From Gemmiger formicilis (GTDB lineage: Bacteria > Bacillota > Clostridia > Oscillospirales > Ruminococcaceae): a stretch of DNA of 64,000 nt. The notes under the pieces are model-generated. The model did no database searches and was not told where the DNA came from. It saw only the letters and a list, made by a program, of their open reading frames with translations. Every line of letters begins with the position of its first letter. Position 1 is the stretch's first letter. Below, one piece after another: positions 32,369-42,558 of this stretch. The stretch lies in assembly GCF_900167555.1 (NCBI RefSeq), contig NZ_FUYF01000001.1:310001-374000 (forward strand). Direction: 5' to 3'. The translations under genes and the position numbers were made by a program.

Positions 32369-32407
32369 GGCCGCAGCCCAAAATTCCGGGCTGCGGCCTT
32401 TTGTTTT
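32369..32407 (+). terminator. Terminator downstream of hsp20
   Basis: GGCCGCAGCCC / GGGCTGCGGCC with an 8-base loop followed by TTTTGTTTT. Confidence 0.85.
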
Positions 32408-32466
32408 GCCGCAAGGTGTGCTATACTTCCATATAGATGTAAGAAAAGTACAGGGAGGTCCTGCCC

Positions 32467-34440
32467 GTGCAATATTCCGATGAGCATCTGCGCTATCTGC
32501 GCCTGCTGTCTCAGAAATACCAGACCGTGGCCGCCGCGGCCAGCGAGATCATCCGCATTGAGGCCCTGCTCCGTCTGCCCAAGGGCACCGAGCACTTCAT
32601 GAGTGACCTGCACGGCGAGCACGAAGCGTTCGTACATATATTAAACAGCGCATCGGGCGTCATCCGTGAAAAAATCGACACGGTGCTTGGCAACGGTGTC
32701 CCCGCCGAGGAGCGTGCCGAGCTGGCGACGCTCGTCTATTATCCCAATCAGAAGCTGCCCGAGCTGAAAGCCCGCCAGAGGGACCTGCACGCCTGGTATC
32801 GTATGACGCTGCTGCGGCTCATCGACCTGTGCCGGTTCGTGTCCAGCAAGCATACCCGCGACCATGTGCGCCGCTGTCTGCCGCAGAACTGCGGCTACAT
32901 CCTCGACGAGCTGCTTCACGCCCACTTTGAGGACCACGACAAGGACCAGTATTACGGCGAGATCATTGAGAGCATCATCCGCTATGACCGCGCCGACGCC
33001 TATATTATCCGCTTCTGCGAGGTCATCAAGCGGCTGGCCGTGGACCGTCTGCACATTGTGGGCGACCTGTTTGACCGCGGCCCGCGCCCGGACCGCATTC
33101 TGGACAGTCTGATGGCGCATCATCAGGTGGACATCCAGTGGGGCAACCACGACGTGGTCTGGATGGGCGCGGCAGCGGGCAGCCCGCTCTGCATTATGAC
33201 CGTGCTGAAAACAACGCTGGCCTACAACAATCTTGACACGCTGGAGGGCGGCTACGGCATCAGCCTGCGCCGCTTGGAGCGCTTTGCCCAGCATACTTAC
33301 GCGGATTCCGATGTTTCGCGCTGGCTGCCCCACGCCGACCAGCGCACAGCGGCAGGCGACCTGACCGCCGCCGCGCGGATGCACAAGGCCGTGACCGTTA
33401 TGATGCTCAAGCTGGAGGCGCAGGTCATTGCCCGCAACCCGGATTTTGATTTGCAGGGCCGCGACTTTTTGAACCACATTGACTTTGCCGCGGGCACGGT
33501 GGACTATTTCGGTACGACCTATCCCCTGCTGGACTGCGACTTTCCCACCGTTGACCCGGCCAACCCCGCCGCGCTGACTGCCGACGAGGAAAAGATCGCC
33601 GCCGAGCTGGTGCGCAGCTTTGCCGAGAGCGAGCGCCTGCAGCGCCATGTGCAATTTTTGTACGCCCACGGCGCGTTTTATAAAATGTGCAACGGCAATC
33701 TGCTCTACCATGGCGCAGTGCCGATGACCGAGGACGGCGCGTTTGCGGCCATTCGGTTTGAGGGCACCGCCCGCAGCGGCAAGCAGCTGTTCGACTACTG
33801 TGACCGCCGCGCCCGCCAGGGCTACAGCGCGCCCGCGGGCAGCCCGGCACGGCTGGCCGGACAGGACTTTTTGTGGTACCTGTGGTGCGGGGCAAAATCG
33901 CCGCTGTTTGGCCGCAGCGCCATGACGACGTTTGAGCGGCTCTATATTGCCGACCCGGCGGCCCAGGTGGAGATCAAGGACCCCTACTACAGGCACATTG
34001 CCGACCCGCGCACCGCCGAGCATATTTTGCGCGAATTTGGACTGTCCGGCGAGGGCAGCCACATCGTGAACGGCCATGTCCCGGTCCGCGCCATCGAGGG
34101 GGAAAGCCCCATCAAGGGCGGCGGACGGCTCATCATTATTGACGGCGGCTTCTGCCGTGCCTACCACCGGCGCACCGGCATAGCCGGCTACACACTGGTC
34201 TATAACTCCCGCGGGTTGATCTTGCGCACCCACCAGCCGTTTGAGAGCGTGGACAAGGCCATCCACGAGGACGAGGACATTGCCAGCAAGAGCGAGTATA
34301 TCTATACTGCGCCCCAGCGCATTCTGGTGCGCGACACCGACGAGGGCGGGCGCAAGCAGGCGCTGATCCGTGACCTGACAGCCCTGGTCGAAGCCTACCA
34401 GAGCGGTGTGATCGCGCAGGGTGTGGCGCAGGAAATGTGA
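32467..34440 (+). CDS. fbp: Fructose-1,6-bisphosphatase class 3
   Basis: A 657-residue gluconeogenic phosphatase of the Firmicute class III type, with a metallophosphoesterase core: SDLHGEHEAF near residue 46, GDLFDRGPRPD near 199, and GNHD near 227. The late NGHVPV and long C-terminal part are typical of the class. It starts with GTG at 32467 behind GGGAGGT; no ATG suits. With pckA 2 kb downstream it covers two committed steps of gluconeogenesis. No membrane segment is seen, so it acts in the cytosol. Confidence 0.95.
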   Translation: MQYSDEHLRYLRLLSQKYQTVAAAASEIIRIEALLRLPKGTEHFMSDLHGEHEAFVHILNSASGVIREKIDTVLGNGVPAEERAELATLVYYPNQKLPELKARQRDLHAWYRMTLLRLIDLCRFVSSKHTRDHVRRCLPQNCGYILDELLHAHFEDHDKDQYYGEIIESIIRYDRADAYIIRFCEVIKRLAVDRLHIVGDLFDRGPRPDRILDSLMAHHQVDIQWGNHDVVWMGAAAGSPLCIMTVLKTTLAYNNLDTLEGGYGISLRRLERFAQHTYADSDVSRWLPHADQRTAAGDLTAAARMHKAVTVMMLKLEAQVIARNPDFDLQGRDFLNHIDFAAGTVDYFGTTYPLLDCDFPTVDPANPAALTADEEKIAAELVRSFAESERLQRHVQFLYAHGAFYKMCNGNLLYHGAVPMTEDGAFAAIRFEGTARSGKQLFDYCDRRARQGYSAPAGSPARLAGQDFLWYLWCGAKSPLFGRSAMTTFERLYIADPAAQVEIKDPYYRHIADPRTAEHILREFGLSGEGSHIVNGHVPVRAIEGESPIKGGGRLIIIDGGFCRAYHRRTGIAGYTLVYNSRGLILRTHQPFESVDKAIHEDEDIASKSEYIYTAPQRILVRDTDEGGRKQALIRDLTALVEAYQSGVIAQGVAQEM

Positions 34441-34488
34441 CGGTTGAAATTTGAAAAAATGAGTTTATAATGTAAAGGATGCCATACT

Positions 34489-34625
34489 TGCCTCCCTCTG
34501 CGAGGGAGGTGGCCCCGCAGGGCCGGAGGGAGAGAACCTTGCGGTTATCCGGAATATTTCGGACAATGGCAAGGTTCTCTCCCCCACCGCCTGCGGGCGG
34601 AGCCCCCTCGCAGAGAGGGCCAAGA
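34489..34625. repeat. Family B repeat
   Basis: CCTCCCTCTGCGAGGGAGG then GGCCCCGCAGGGCC, an AATATTTCGGA centre, GGCGGAGCCCCCTCGCAGAG at the end. It stops about 20 bp before the dipeptidase start, close to the ribosome site, as at 30068. Confidence 0.8.
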
Positions 34626-34646
34626 GAGATAAGGAGATGTTTAACC

Positions 34647-36089
34647 ATGGCTTGCACCACCATTCTGGTCGGAAAAAATGCGTCCTACGACGGGTCCACG
34701 ATGATCGCCCGCAACGACGATTCCGGCTCCGGCCATTTTACTGCCAAAAAGTTTACCGTTTTTCAGCCGCAGGACTACCCCGCGGTCTATAAATCCGTCA
34801 TTTCGGGCGTCGAGATCCCGCTGCCCGACAGCGGCCTGCGTATTACCGCGGTGCCCAACGCTGTCGAAGGCAAGGGCCTGTGGGCGGCCAGCGGCGTCAA
34901 CGCGGCCAACGTCGGCATGACGGCTACCGAGACCATTACCTCCAACCCGCGCGTGCTGGGCGCTGACCCGCTCGTCAAGGGCGGCATCGGCGAGGAGGAC
35001 ATTGTCTATCTGGTCCTGCCCTATGTCCGCTCCGCGCGCGAGGGCGTCCGGCGCCTTGGCAGTCTGCTGGAGCAGTACGGCACCTATGAGATGAACGGCA
35101 TCGCGTTCCAGGATGCGGACGAGGTCTGGTGGCTCGAGACCATCGGCGGCCACCACTGGATGGCCCGCCGCGTGCCTGATGACGTCTATGTGGTCATGCC
35201 GAACCAGCTCGGCCTTGACACGCTCGACCTGGACGACGCACTGGGCGGGCAGAAGGAGTTCATGTGCTCCGCTGACCTGCGCGGCTTTATCGACAAGTAC
35301 CATCTTGACCTGTCCCTGGACGGTGCGCTGAATCCGCGCGACACCTTCGGCAGCCACGACGATGCCGACCATGTCTACAACACGCCCCGCGGCTGGTACA
35401 TGCTGCGTTATTTCAACCCCAATACGTTCGCCTGGGACGGCCCGGACGCCGACTTTACGCCGCGCTCCGACGACCTGCCCTGGTGCATGGTGCCCGAGAA
35501 AAAAATCACGCCCGAGGACGTAAAGTACGTGCTGTCGAGCCATTATCAGGGCACGCCGTATGACCCCTATGCGGCCACGGCTTCCGAGAGGGGCATCTAC
35601 CGTCCCATCGGCGTGAACCGCAACGACTTTATGGCACTGCTGCAAATGCGCCCCGACGTACCGGAGGACTTCCGCGCTGTGGAGTGGCTGGCCTTTGCGT
35701 CCAACGCCTTCAACACGATGGTGCCCTTCTACGCCAACGTGGACACGACGCCGGAGTACCTGTCCAACACGACGGGCGATGTCTCCACCGACAACTTCTA
35801 CTGGGCCAGCCGTCTGCTGGCCGCCATGGCCGATGCGTCCTACGCAAAATCGGTGTTCCACATCGAGCGCTACACGCTGAGCGTCGGCAGCAAAGCCAAC
35901 GGCATCATCAACGCCTATGATGATGCCCAGCGCGGCGAGGCCGACCCCGCCGCCCGTGCCGCCCTGCGCACCAAGGCCAACGAGGAGCTGGCCGCTATGG
36001 TCAAGGCCGAGACGACGGACGCCCTGAATAAGGTCCTGTTTGAGCTGAGCAGCGGCATGAAGAATGCGTATTCGCGCTCGGATGCGTAA
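34647..36089 (+). CDS. C69-family dipeptidase (PepD-like, Ntn hydrolase)
   Basis: A 480-residue peptidase. It begins MACTTILVGKNASYDGSTMI: Cys3 is the expected N-terminal nucleophile after removal of the first residues, and the following IARNDDS matches the C69 pattern. It has no export signal, fitting a cytosolic dipeptidase that recycles peptides. ATG 34647 follows AAGGAGATG; the long frame upstream is repeat sequence and is rejected. The gene is preceded by a family B repeat and followed by a terminator. Confidence 0.92.
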   Translation: MACTTILVGKNASYDGSTMIARNDDSGSGHFTAKKFTVFQPQDYPAVYKSVISGVEIPLPDSGLRITAVPNAVEGKGLWAASGVNAANVGMTATETITSNPRVLGADPLVKGGIGEEDIVYLVLPYVRSAREGVRRLGSLLEQYGTYEMNGIAFQDADEVWWLETIGGHHWMARRVPDDVYVVMPNQLGLDTLDLDDALGGQKEFMCSADLRGFIDKYHLDLSLDGALNPRDTFGSHDDADHVYNTPRGWYMLRYFNPNTFAWDGPDADFTPRSDDLPWCMVPEKKITPEDVKYVLSSHYQGTPYDPYAATASERGIYRPIGVNRNDFMALLQMRPDVPEDFRAVEWLAFASNAFNTMVPFYANVDTTPEYLSNTTGDVSTDNFYWASRLLAAMADASYAKSVFHIERYTLSVGSKANGIINAYDDAQRGEADPAARAALRTKANEELAAMVKAETTDALNKVLFELSSGMKNAYSRSDA

Positions 36090-36100
36090 ATGATATTGAG

Positions 36101-36132
36101 AAGGGACGTGCCGGAGGGTGCGTCCTTTTTTG
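36101..36132 (+). terminator. Terminator after C69 dipeptidase
   Basis: GGACG / CGTCC stem followed by TTTTTT. Confidence 0.7.
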
Positions 36133-36145
36133 CCGGTACACCTGC

Positions 36146-36180
36146 AACGCAGGGGCGGATATAGAATCCGCCCCTGCGGG
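36146..36180. repeat. Family A repeat, short
   Basis: CGCAGGGGCGGATATAGAATC paired with GATTCCGCCCCTGCG-like arm; a single hairpin version of the unit. Confidence 0.6.
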
Positions 36181-36243
36181 GATACGATATGTAAAATTCA
36201 AACTATTTTACAATAATGTCACAATCTTTGAAAGAATTTGAAC

Positions 36244-36272
36244 TTGCTTTTATGCCGAAATCTTTGTATAAT
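36244..36272 (+). promoter_or_regulatory. pckA promoter
   Basis: TTGCTT (36244-36249), 17-bp spacer, consensus TATAAT (36267-36272). Confidence 0.7.
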
Positions 36273-36359
36273 AAATGTCAGGATGGGGCACTAGGAGGCT
36301 GACTTAGTCCCCTTGTCCCCCATTCAGCCAAAAGTATAGAGAAAGAGGTATATGTAAAC

Positions 36360-37964
<1,605 letters not shown>

Positions 37965-38000
37965 TCTGAGCGATTGCTCTTAAAGTAAAGGCATAATAAA

Positions 38001-38040
38001 CGCCCGCACGTCATGTTTTTGTGACGTGCGGGCGTTTTTT
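38001..38040 (+). terminator. Terminator after pckA
   Basis: 13-bp perfect stem CGCCCGCACGTCA / TGACGTGCGGGCG followed by TTTTTT. Confidence 0.95.
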
Positions 38041-38049
38041 GCCGGGAGT

Positions 38050-38090
38050 GAAATAAAACACCGCGCTGCGGATTCTCCACAGCGCGGTGT
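38050..38090 (-). terminator. Terminator after glmM
   Basis: Minus-strand ACACCGCGCTG / CAGCGCGGTGT hairpin followed by TTTATTTC. Confidence 0.85.
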
Positions 38091-38106
38091 AAACTTTTAC
38101 AACAAA

Positions 38107-39492
38107 TTAAATTGCGTAGCCCTTGGCCTTGATGACGTCCACGACCTGCTGGACGTACTTTTCGCAGGTCTCGTGCTCGGGAGCCTCGACCATGACGCGG
38201 ACCAGCGGCTCGGTGCCGGACTCACGGACCAGGATGCGGCCTGTGTCGCCCAGAGCCTCGCCTACGGCCTTGACGGCGGCCTGCACATCGGCGTCATCCT
38301 GCGCGGCCTTCTTGTCGGTGACCTTGACGTTCTTCAGCACCTGCGGATAGATCTTCAGCGGTGCGGCCAGCTCGCTCATCGGCTTCTTCTTGGCCAGCAT
38401 GACCTCCATCATCTTCAGGCTCGTCAGGATGCCGTCGCCGGTGCTGGCGTACTTGGAGAAGATGATGTGGCCGCTCTGCTCGCCGCCGATGCGGCAGCCG
38501 TTTTTGGCCATGTACTCATAAACATACTTGTCACCGACGGCAGTCTTGGCGTAGCCGATGCCCTGCTCGTCGAACGCCTTGTACAGACCGAAGTTAGACA
38601 TGACGGTGGTGACGACGGTGTTCATCAGCAGCTTGCCGCGCTCCTTCATGTAACAGCCGTAAATGTACAGGATATGGTCGCCGGTGATGACGTTGCCCTT
38701 CTCATCCACGCAGAGGCAGCGGTCGGCGTCGCCGTCGTAGGCAAAGCCGATGTCGAGGTGGTTCTCCACGACGAACTTCTGCAGACCCTCAATGTGGGTG
38801 GAGCCGGCGTTCAGGTTGATGTTCAGGCCGTTGGGCTTGTTGTTGATGACGTAGGTGTCTGCACCGAGAGCATCAAAAATGCTCTTGGCAATGTTCCAGC
38901 TGGAACCGTTGGCGCAGTCCAGGCCGACCTTGACCCCCTTGAAGGAGTAAATCCCCAGAGAGATCAGGTATCCCATGTAGCGGTTGCGTCCGCTGACGTA
39001 GTCGACGGTGCAGCCGACATGGTCGCGGCTGGCAAACGGCAGCTCGGGCCAATCCTGGTCAAAGACGTGCAGCTTGCCGTCGAGGTAATCCTCGACGAGC
39101 AGCAGCGTTTCCTCGTCCATCTTCTCGCCGTAGCAGTCGATGAGCTTGATGCCGTTGTCATAATAGGGGTTGTGGCTGGCGGAGATCATGATGCCGCAGT
39201 CAAAGTCGTCCACGCGGGCAATATATGCGACGCTGGGTGTGGTGGTGACATGCAGCAGGTAGGCGTCCGCGCCGGAAGCCGTCAGGCCTGCGACGAGACT
39301 GTACTCAAACATGTAGGAGCTGCGGCGGGTATCTTTGCCGATGACGATGCGCGGCGTGGTGGCCTCGCCGTTGCGCTGGCGCAGCATACCGTAATACCAA
39401 CCGAGGAAGCGGCCAACCTTGTAGGCATGGTCGGCGGTCAAGGTGACACCGGCCTCCCCGCGGAAGCCGTCAGTACCAAAGTATTTTCCCAT
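38107..39492 (-). CDS. glmM: Phosphoglucosamine mutase
   Basis: A 461-residue enzyme converting glucosamine-6-phosphate to glucosamine-1-phosphate for UDP-GlcNAc and cell-wall synthesis. It begins GKYFGTDGFRG, the family start. The phosphoserine loop is ISASHNPYYDNG (near residue 105). The metal loop is DGDADRC near residue 249, and the phosphate loop RESGTEPLVRVMVE is near the end. ATG 39492 is chosen over the GTG at 39501, which would leave no room for the ribosome site. It is convergent with pckA, each with its own terminator. Confidence 0.95.
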   Translation of the reverse strand: MGKYFGTDGFRGEAGVTLTADHAYKVGRFLGWYYGMLRQRNGEATTPRIVIGKDTRRSSYMFEYSLVAGLTASGADAYLLHVTTTPSVAYIARVDDFDCGIMISASHNPYYDNGIKLIDCYGEKMDEETLLLVEDYLDGKLHVFDQDWPELPFASRDHVGCTVDYVSGRNRYMGYLISLGIYSFKGVKVGLDCANGSSWNIAKSIFDALGADTYVINNKPNGLNINLNAGSTHIEGLQKFVVENHLDIGFAYDGDADRCLCVDEKGNVITGDHILYIYGCYMKERGKLLMNTVVTTVMSNFGLYKAFDEQGIGYAKTAVGDKYVYEYMAKNGCRIGGEQSGHIIFSKYASTGDGILTSLKMMEVMLAKKKPMSELAAPLKIYPQVLKNVKVTDKKAAQDDADVQAAVKAVGEALGDTGRILVRESGTEPLVRVMVEAPEHETCEKYVQQVVDVIKAKGYAI

Positions 39493-39548
39493 TGTATACA
39501 CTCTTTCCTTTCGGATTGAACTTGACTGGATGGAAATAATCCTTTAAT

Positions 39549-39577
39549 ATCATAGCACATATCGCACATAAATGCAA
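39549..39577 (-). promoter_or_regulatory. glmM promoter
   Basis: Minus strand: TTGCAT (39572-39577), 17-bp spacer, TATGAT (39549-39554); lies just after the stop-proximal end of the phosphatase gene. Confidence 0.6.
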
Positions 39578-39582
39578 TGTTT

Positions 39583-40053
39583 TTACATGGCTTGCGAGGT
39601 GAGAGAGGTGATTGCCTTCAAAAGACCGCGGCAGCCTTCCGCAACGTCCCGCCAGGTGGCCGAAAAATCACCCGTGTACCACGGGTCGGCCACGTCGCCG
39701 GGGCGGGTGGTGTAGTCGAGCAGACGGTGGATTTTGCCCGCCGGGTCGCCGCCGCAGATGCGCGTCATATTGCGGATGTTGGCGCTGTCCATCCCGATGA
39801 GCAGGTCGTATTTGTCGTAGTCCGCCCGCGTCATCTGCCGCGCCGTGTGCGGCCCGCAGAACACGCCGTGCGCCGCCAGCTCCCGCCGCGCCGGTGGGTA
39901 GACCGGGTTGCCGAGCTCCTCGGTGCTTGTCGCCGCAGAGTCAATGACGAACCGCTCCCCTGCCCCGGCTTTAGCGGCCATATCCTTCATCACAAACTCC
40001 GCCATCGGACTGCGGCAGATGTTGCCGTGGCAGATGAATAAAATCTTTTTCAT
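39583..40053 (-). CDS. Low-molecular-weight protein tyrosine phosphatase
   Basis: A 156-residue cytosolic phosphatase. The P-loop CHGNICRSPMAE near residue 8 has the CX5R(S) catalytic Cys and Arg; the general-acid Asp is in VADPWYTGDF near residue 122. Its length and fold match the bacterial Wzb/YwlE class, which act on tyrosine- or arginine-phosphorylated proteins; which one applies here is unclear. ATG 40053 begins MKKILFICHGN, the usual start; the ribosome site is weak (AGGGA at long spacing). Divergent from the YbaK-like gene and 91 bp upstream of glmM. Confidence 0.92.
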   Translation of the reverse strand: MKKILFICHGNICRSPMAEFVMKDMAAKAGAGERFVIDSAATSTEELGNPVYPPARRELAAHGVFCGPHTARQMTRADYDKYDLLIGMDSANIRNMTRICGGDPAGKIHRLLDYTTRPGDVADPWYTGDFSATWRDVAEGCRGLLKAITSLTSQAM

Positions 40054-40109
40054 AGCAAAATCCCATTTCCCTAAAAATATCATTTACGGGTCAGTCTGGC
40101 ATCCGGCTC

Positions 40110-40160
40110 AGTATAACACATTTTTCCCCACTTTGCAAAATGCGGAAAGACTGCTATAAT
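40110..40160. promoter_or_regulatory. Divergent promoter pair sharing one palindromic -35 hexamer
   Basis: TTGCAA at 40133-40138 is its own reverse complement. Rightward it pairs with TATAAT (40155-40160, 16-bp spacer) for the YbaK-like gene. Leftward it pairs with TATACT (40110-40115, 17-bp spacer) for the phosphatase gene. Confidence 0.65.
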
Positions 40161-40186
40161 GGGAGAAAACGCAAGGGGGCTTTGGA

Positions 40187-40720
40187 ATGGAGCTGCAAAA
40201 GGGGCGGCCTGCGGACACGGCGGGCCGATTGGAAAAGGAGATCCGCACCTACGACCTGCTGGACCGGCTGGGTGTGGCATACGAGAGGGTCGACCACGCA
40301 CCGGCTATGACAATGGAGGTCTGTCAGGAGATCGACCAGACGCTGCAGGCGGTCATCTGCAAGAATCTGTTCCTGTGTAATCGACAGGAAACAGCCTTTT
40401 ACCTGCTGATGATCCCGGACACGAAGGTTTTCCATACAAAGGATCTGTCTGCGCAGATCGGCGCGGCGCGCCTGTCCTTTGCCAAGCCGGAATACATGGA
40501 AAAGTTTCTGGATATTACGCCCGGCTCGGTCAGCGTGCTGGGACTGATGAATGACACCGGGCGCCGCGTGCAGCTGCTGATCGACGAGGATGTGCTGAAC
40601 AGCGAGTTTGTGGGCTGTCACCCCTGCATCAACACGTCCAGCCTGCGGCTGCGGACAAAGGATTTGATTGAAAAAATCCTTCCCGCTGTGGAGCACGACT
40701 TTATCAGGGTGAAGCTGTGA
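40187..40720 (+). CDS. YbaK / ProRS-associated domain protein (aminoacyl-tRNA deacylase type)
   Basis: A 177-residue single-domain protein of the YbaK/ProX superfamily, which hydrolyses mis-charged tRNAs, for example Ala-tRNAPro. Recognisable features are the N-terminal YDLLDRLGVAYERVDH, the catalytic-type Lys in AVICKNLFLCN, the LSAQIGAARLSFA segment, and SVLGLMNDTGRRVQLLIDE with HPCINTSSLRL near the end. The pattern is closest to the PrdX-type free-standing editing protein. ATG 40187 follows AAGGGGG. Its promoter overlaps that of the divergent phosphatase. Confidence 0.88.
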   Translation: MELQKGRPADTAGRLEKEIRTYDLLDRLGVAYERVDHAPAMTMEVCQEIDQTLQAVICKNLFLCNRQETAFYLLMIPDTKVFHTKDLSAQIGAARLSFAKPEYMEKFLDITPGSVSVLGLMNDTGRRVQLLIDEDVLNSEFVGCHPCINTSSLRLRTKDLIEKILPAVEHDFIRVKL

Positions 40721-40748
40721 ATTTTACGGACTTCCGTGCGCAGAAACA

Positions 40749-40777
40749 TTGACAAATGTCCGCTGTTTGATTATATT
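40749..40777 (+). promoter_or_regulatory. trpS promoter
   Basis: TTGACA (40749-40754), 17-bp spacer, TATATT (40772-40777). The leader is only about 70 bases, too short for a T-box. Confidence 0.7.
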
Positions 40778-40851
40778 TTATAGTATATAAATAAAGGAAG
40801 AAGCCACCTGCCCGCCGTGGGCAGAACGGCTTACAAGGGAGATACATCATA

Positions 40852-41862
40852 ATGGCAGAAGAAAAACGTAAACGCATTCTTTCGGGCATTCAGCCCACCG
40901 GCACGCCGACCCTGGGCAACTACATCGGCGCGGTGCGCAACTGGGCCCTCTTGCAGTCCGATTACGACTGCCTGTACATGGTGGCCGACCTGCACAGCCT
41001 GACCGTGCGCCAGGTGCCCGCAGACCTGCGCCGCCGCACCCGTGAGCTGGCCGCCCTGCTGCTGGCCGTAGGCATCGACCCGAAGGAGCACGTTCTGTTT
41101 GTACAGAGCCACGTGCCCGCGCACACCGAGCTTGCCTGGGTGCTGGCCTGCAACACGCAGTTTGGTGAGCTGTCGCGCATGACCCAGTTCAAGGATAAGA
41201 GCGCCAAGCACCCCGACAACGTCAACGGCGGTCTGTTCACCTACCCCGTGCTGATGGCAGCGGACATCCTCATCTATAATGCCGACCTCGTGCCCGTGGG
41301 GCAGGATCAGACCCAGCATCTGGAAATTGCCCGCGACATCGCAGGCCGCTTCAACGGCATTTACGGTGATACCTTCACCCTGCCCGAGGGCTACGTGCCC
41401 GCCGCGGGCGCCAAGATCATGTCGCTGGCCGAGCCGACCAAGAAGATGAGCAAGTCCGACACGAACATCAACAGCTTTATCCTGATGACCGATGACAAGG
41501 ATGCCATCGTGCGCAAGTTCAAGCGCGCCGTGACCGACTCCGACGGCGTAGTCCGCTTTGACCGCGAGACGAAGCCCGGCGTGTCCAACCTGATGTGCAT
41601 TTACAGCACCTTCACGGGCAAGTCCAACGACGAGATCGCTGCCGAGTTTGAGGGAAAGGGCTACGGTGACTTCAAATTGGCCGTGGCCGAGGTCACCGCC
41701 GACGCGCTGGCCCCCGTGCAGGCTGAGTATGCCCGCATTCTGGCCGACAAGGCCTACGTGGACGAGGTCCTCAAGAGTGGTGCGGAGCGTGCCTCCCGCC
41801 TGGCCAACCGCACTGTCAGCAAGGTCTACCGCAAGGTTGGCCTTTTGCAGCTGGATAAATGA
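40852..41862 (+). CDS. trpS: Tryptophan-tRNA ligase
   Basis: A 336-residue class I aminoacyl-tRNA synthetase charging tRNATrp. The HIGH-equivalent is PTGTPTLGNYIGA (residues 15-27) and the KMSKS motif is KKMSKSD near residue 200. VGQDQTQHLEIARDIA is the conserved ATP/Trp pocket region. Start ATG 40852 follows AAGGGAG. No T-box leader is present, unusual but not rare for trpS. The following greA has its own promoter. Confidence 0.97.
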   Translation: MAEEKRKRILSGIQPTGTPTLGNYIGAVRNWALLQSDYDCLYMVADLHSLTVRQVPADLRRRTRELAALLLAVGIDPKEHVLFVQSHVPAHTELAWVLACNTQFGELSRMTQFKDKSAKHPDNVNGGLFTYPVLMAADILIYNADLVPVGQDQTQHLEIARDIAGRFNGIYGDTFTLPEGYVPAAGAKIMSLAEPTKKMSKSDTNINSFILMTDDKDAIVRKFKRAVTDSDGVVRFDRETKPGVSNLMCIYSTFTGKSNDEIAAEFEGKGYGDFKLAVAEVTADALAPVQAEYARILADKAYVDEVLKSGAERASRLANRTVSKVYRKVGLLQLDK

Positions 41863-41871
41863 CGCTGTGCC

Positions 41872-41900
41872 TTGACAAATCCGTTTTGAACCCGTATAAT
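41872..41900 (+). promoter_or_regulatory. greA-lysS promoter
   Basis: TTGACA (41872-41877), 17-bp spacer, consensus TATAAT (41895-41900). It probably serves greA and lysS, which are 96 bp apart. Confidence 0.75.
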
Positions 41901-41973
41901 ATATGAGTTAGTGCGGCTCCCCAGTTGGTGCCGCACATCTTTTACTATCCATTTTACGTTAGGAGACACTGGT

Positions 41974-42462
41974 ATGGCTAAAGAAGTTGTCGTTACCCGA
42001 GAGGGTTATAATAAACTGGAGCAGGAGCTGGAAAACCTGCGCACCGTCAAGCGTAAGGAAGTTGCCGACAAGATCAAGGTCGCCCGCGGTTACGGCGACT
42101 TGAGCGAGAATGCCGAGTACGACGCCGCCAAGGAGGAGCAGGCTTCTGTGGAGGCCCGCATTGCCGACCTGGAGGCTACCCTGAAGCTGGCCCGTATCAT
42201 GGATGAGAGCGAGCTGTCCAACGACACCGCCTCCATCGGTATGCACGTCAAGATCCTGGCCGAGGGCGATGACCTGGAGGACGCCGAGGAGTACGACCTG
42301 ACCGGCTCCACCGAGGCTGACATGGATCTGAACCGTATCAGCGACGAGAGCCCCGTCGGCGCGGCACTGATTGGCTGCAAGGTCGGCGACAGCGTTGATG
42401 TCACCCTGCCCAACGGCAACATCATCACGTACAAGCTGCTGGAAGTCAGCCGCTCGAAGTAA
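41974..42462 (+). CDS. greA: Transcription elongation factor GreA
   Basis: A 162-residue factor that rescues backtracked RNA polymerase by stimulating transcript cleavage. The N-terminal ~75 residues form the coiled coil whose tip carries the catalytic acidic residues in GYGDLSENAEYDAAKEEQ. The C-terminal half is the FKBP-like domain ending SPVGAALIGCKVGDSVDVTL..YKLLEV. Start ATG 41974 follows AGGAGAC. Usually neighbours lysS in this bacterial group, as here. Confidence 0.96.
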   Translation: MAKEVVVTREGYNKLEQELENLRTVKRKEVADKIKVARGYGDLSENAEYDAAKEEQASVEARIADLEATLKLARIMDESELSNDTASIGMHVKILAEGDDLEDAEEYDLTGSTEADMDLNRISDESPVGAALIGCKVGDSVDVTLPNGNIITYKLLEVSRSK

Positions 42463-42482
42463 TAACCCGCAATAAATTCTGA

Positions 42483-42511
42483 AGGGGCGGATGCTTGCAT
42501 CGACCCCTACA
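42483..42511. repeat. Family A repeat, minimal copy between greA and lysS
   Basis: AGGGGCGGATGCTTGCATCG and CCCCTAC form a single hairpin; it is transcribed within the greA-lysS unit. Confidence 0.6.
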
Positions 42512-42558
42512 AGCAACCCATATCAACAGAATTAAAAATCACGAAAGGACGATCTCAC

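Noticed and set aside
32641-34266. 541-codon open frame opposite fbp, and similar long frames opposite pckA, glmM, uvrD and lysS
   Set aside because: All lie exactly antisense to well-recognised genes and have no family features.
2602-36180. CRISPR array among the repeated GC-rich units
   Set aside because: The units are irregularly spaced, scattered and self-complementary, with no regular spacers and no cas genes.
40721-40851. T-box leader before trpS
   Set aside because: The leader from the promoter is only ~70 bases, with no T-box sequence and no antiterminator structure. The lysS upstream region also shows none.
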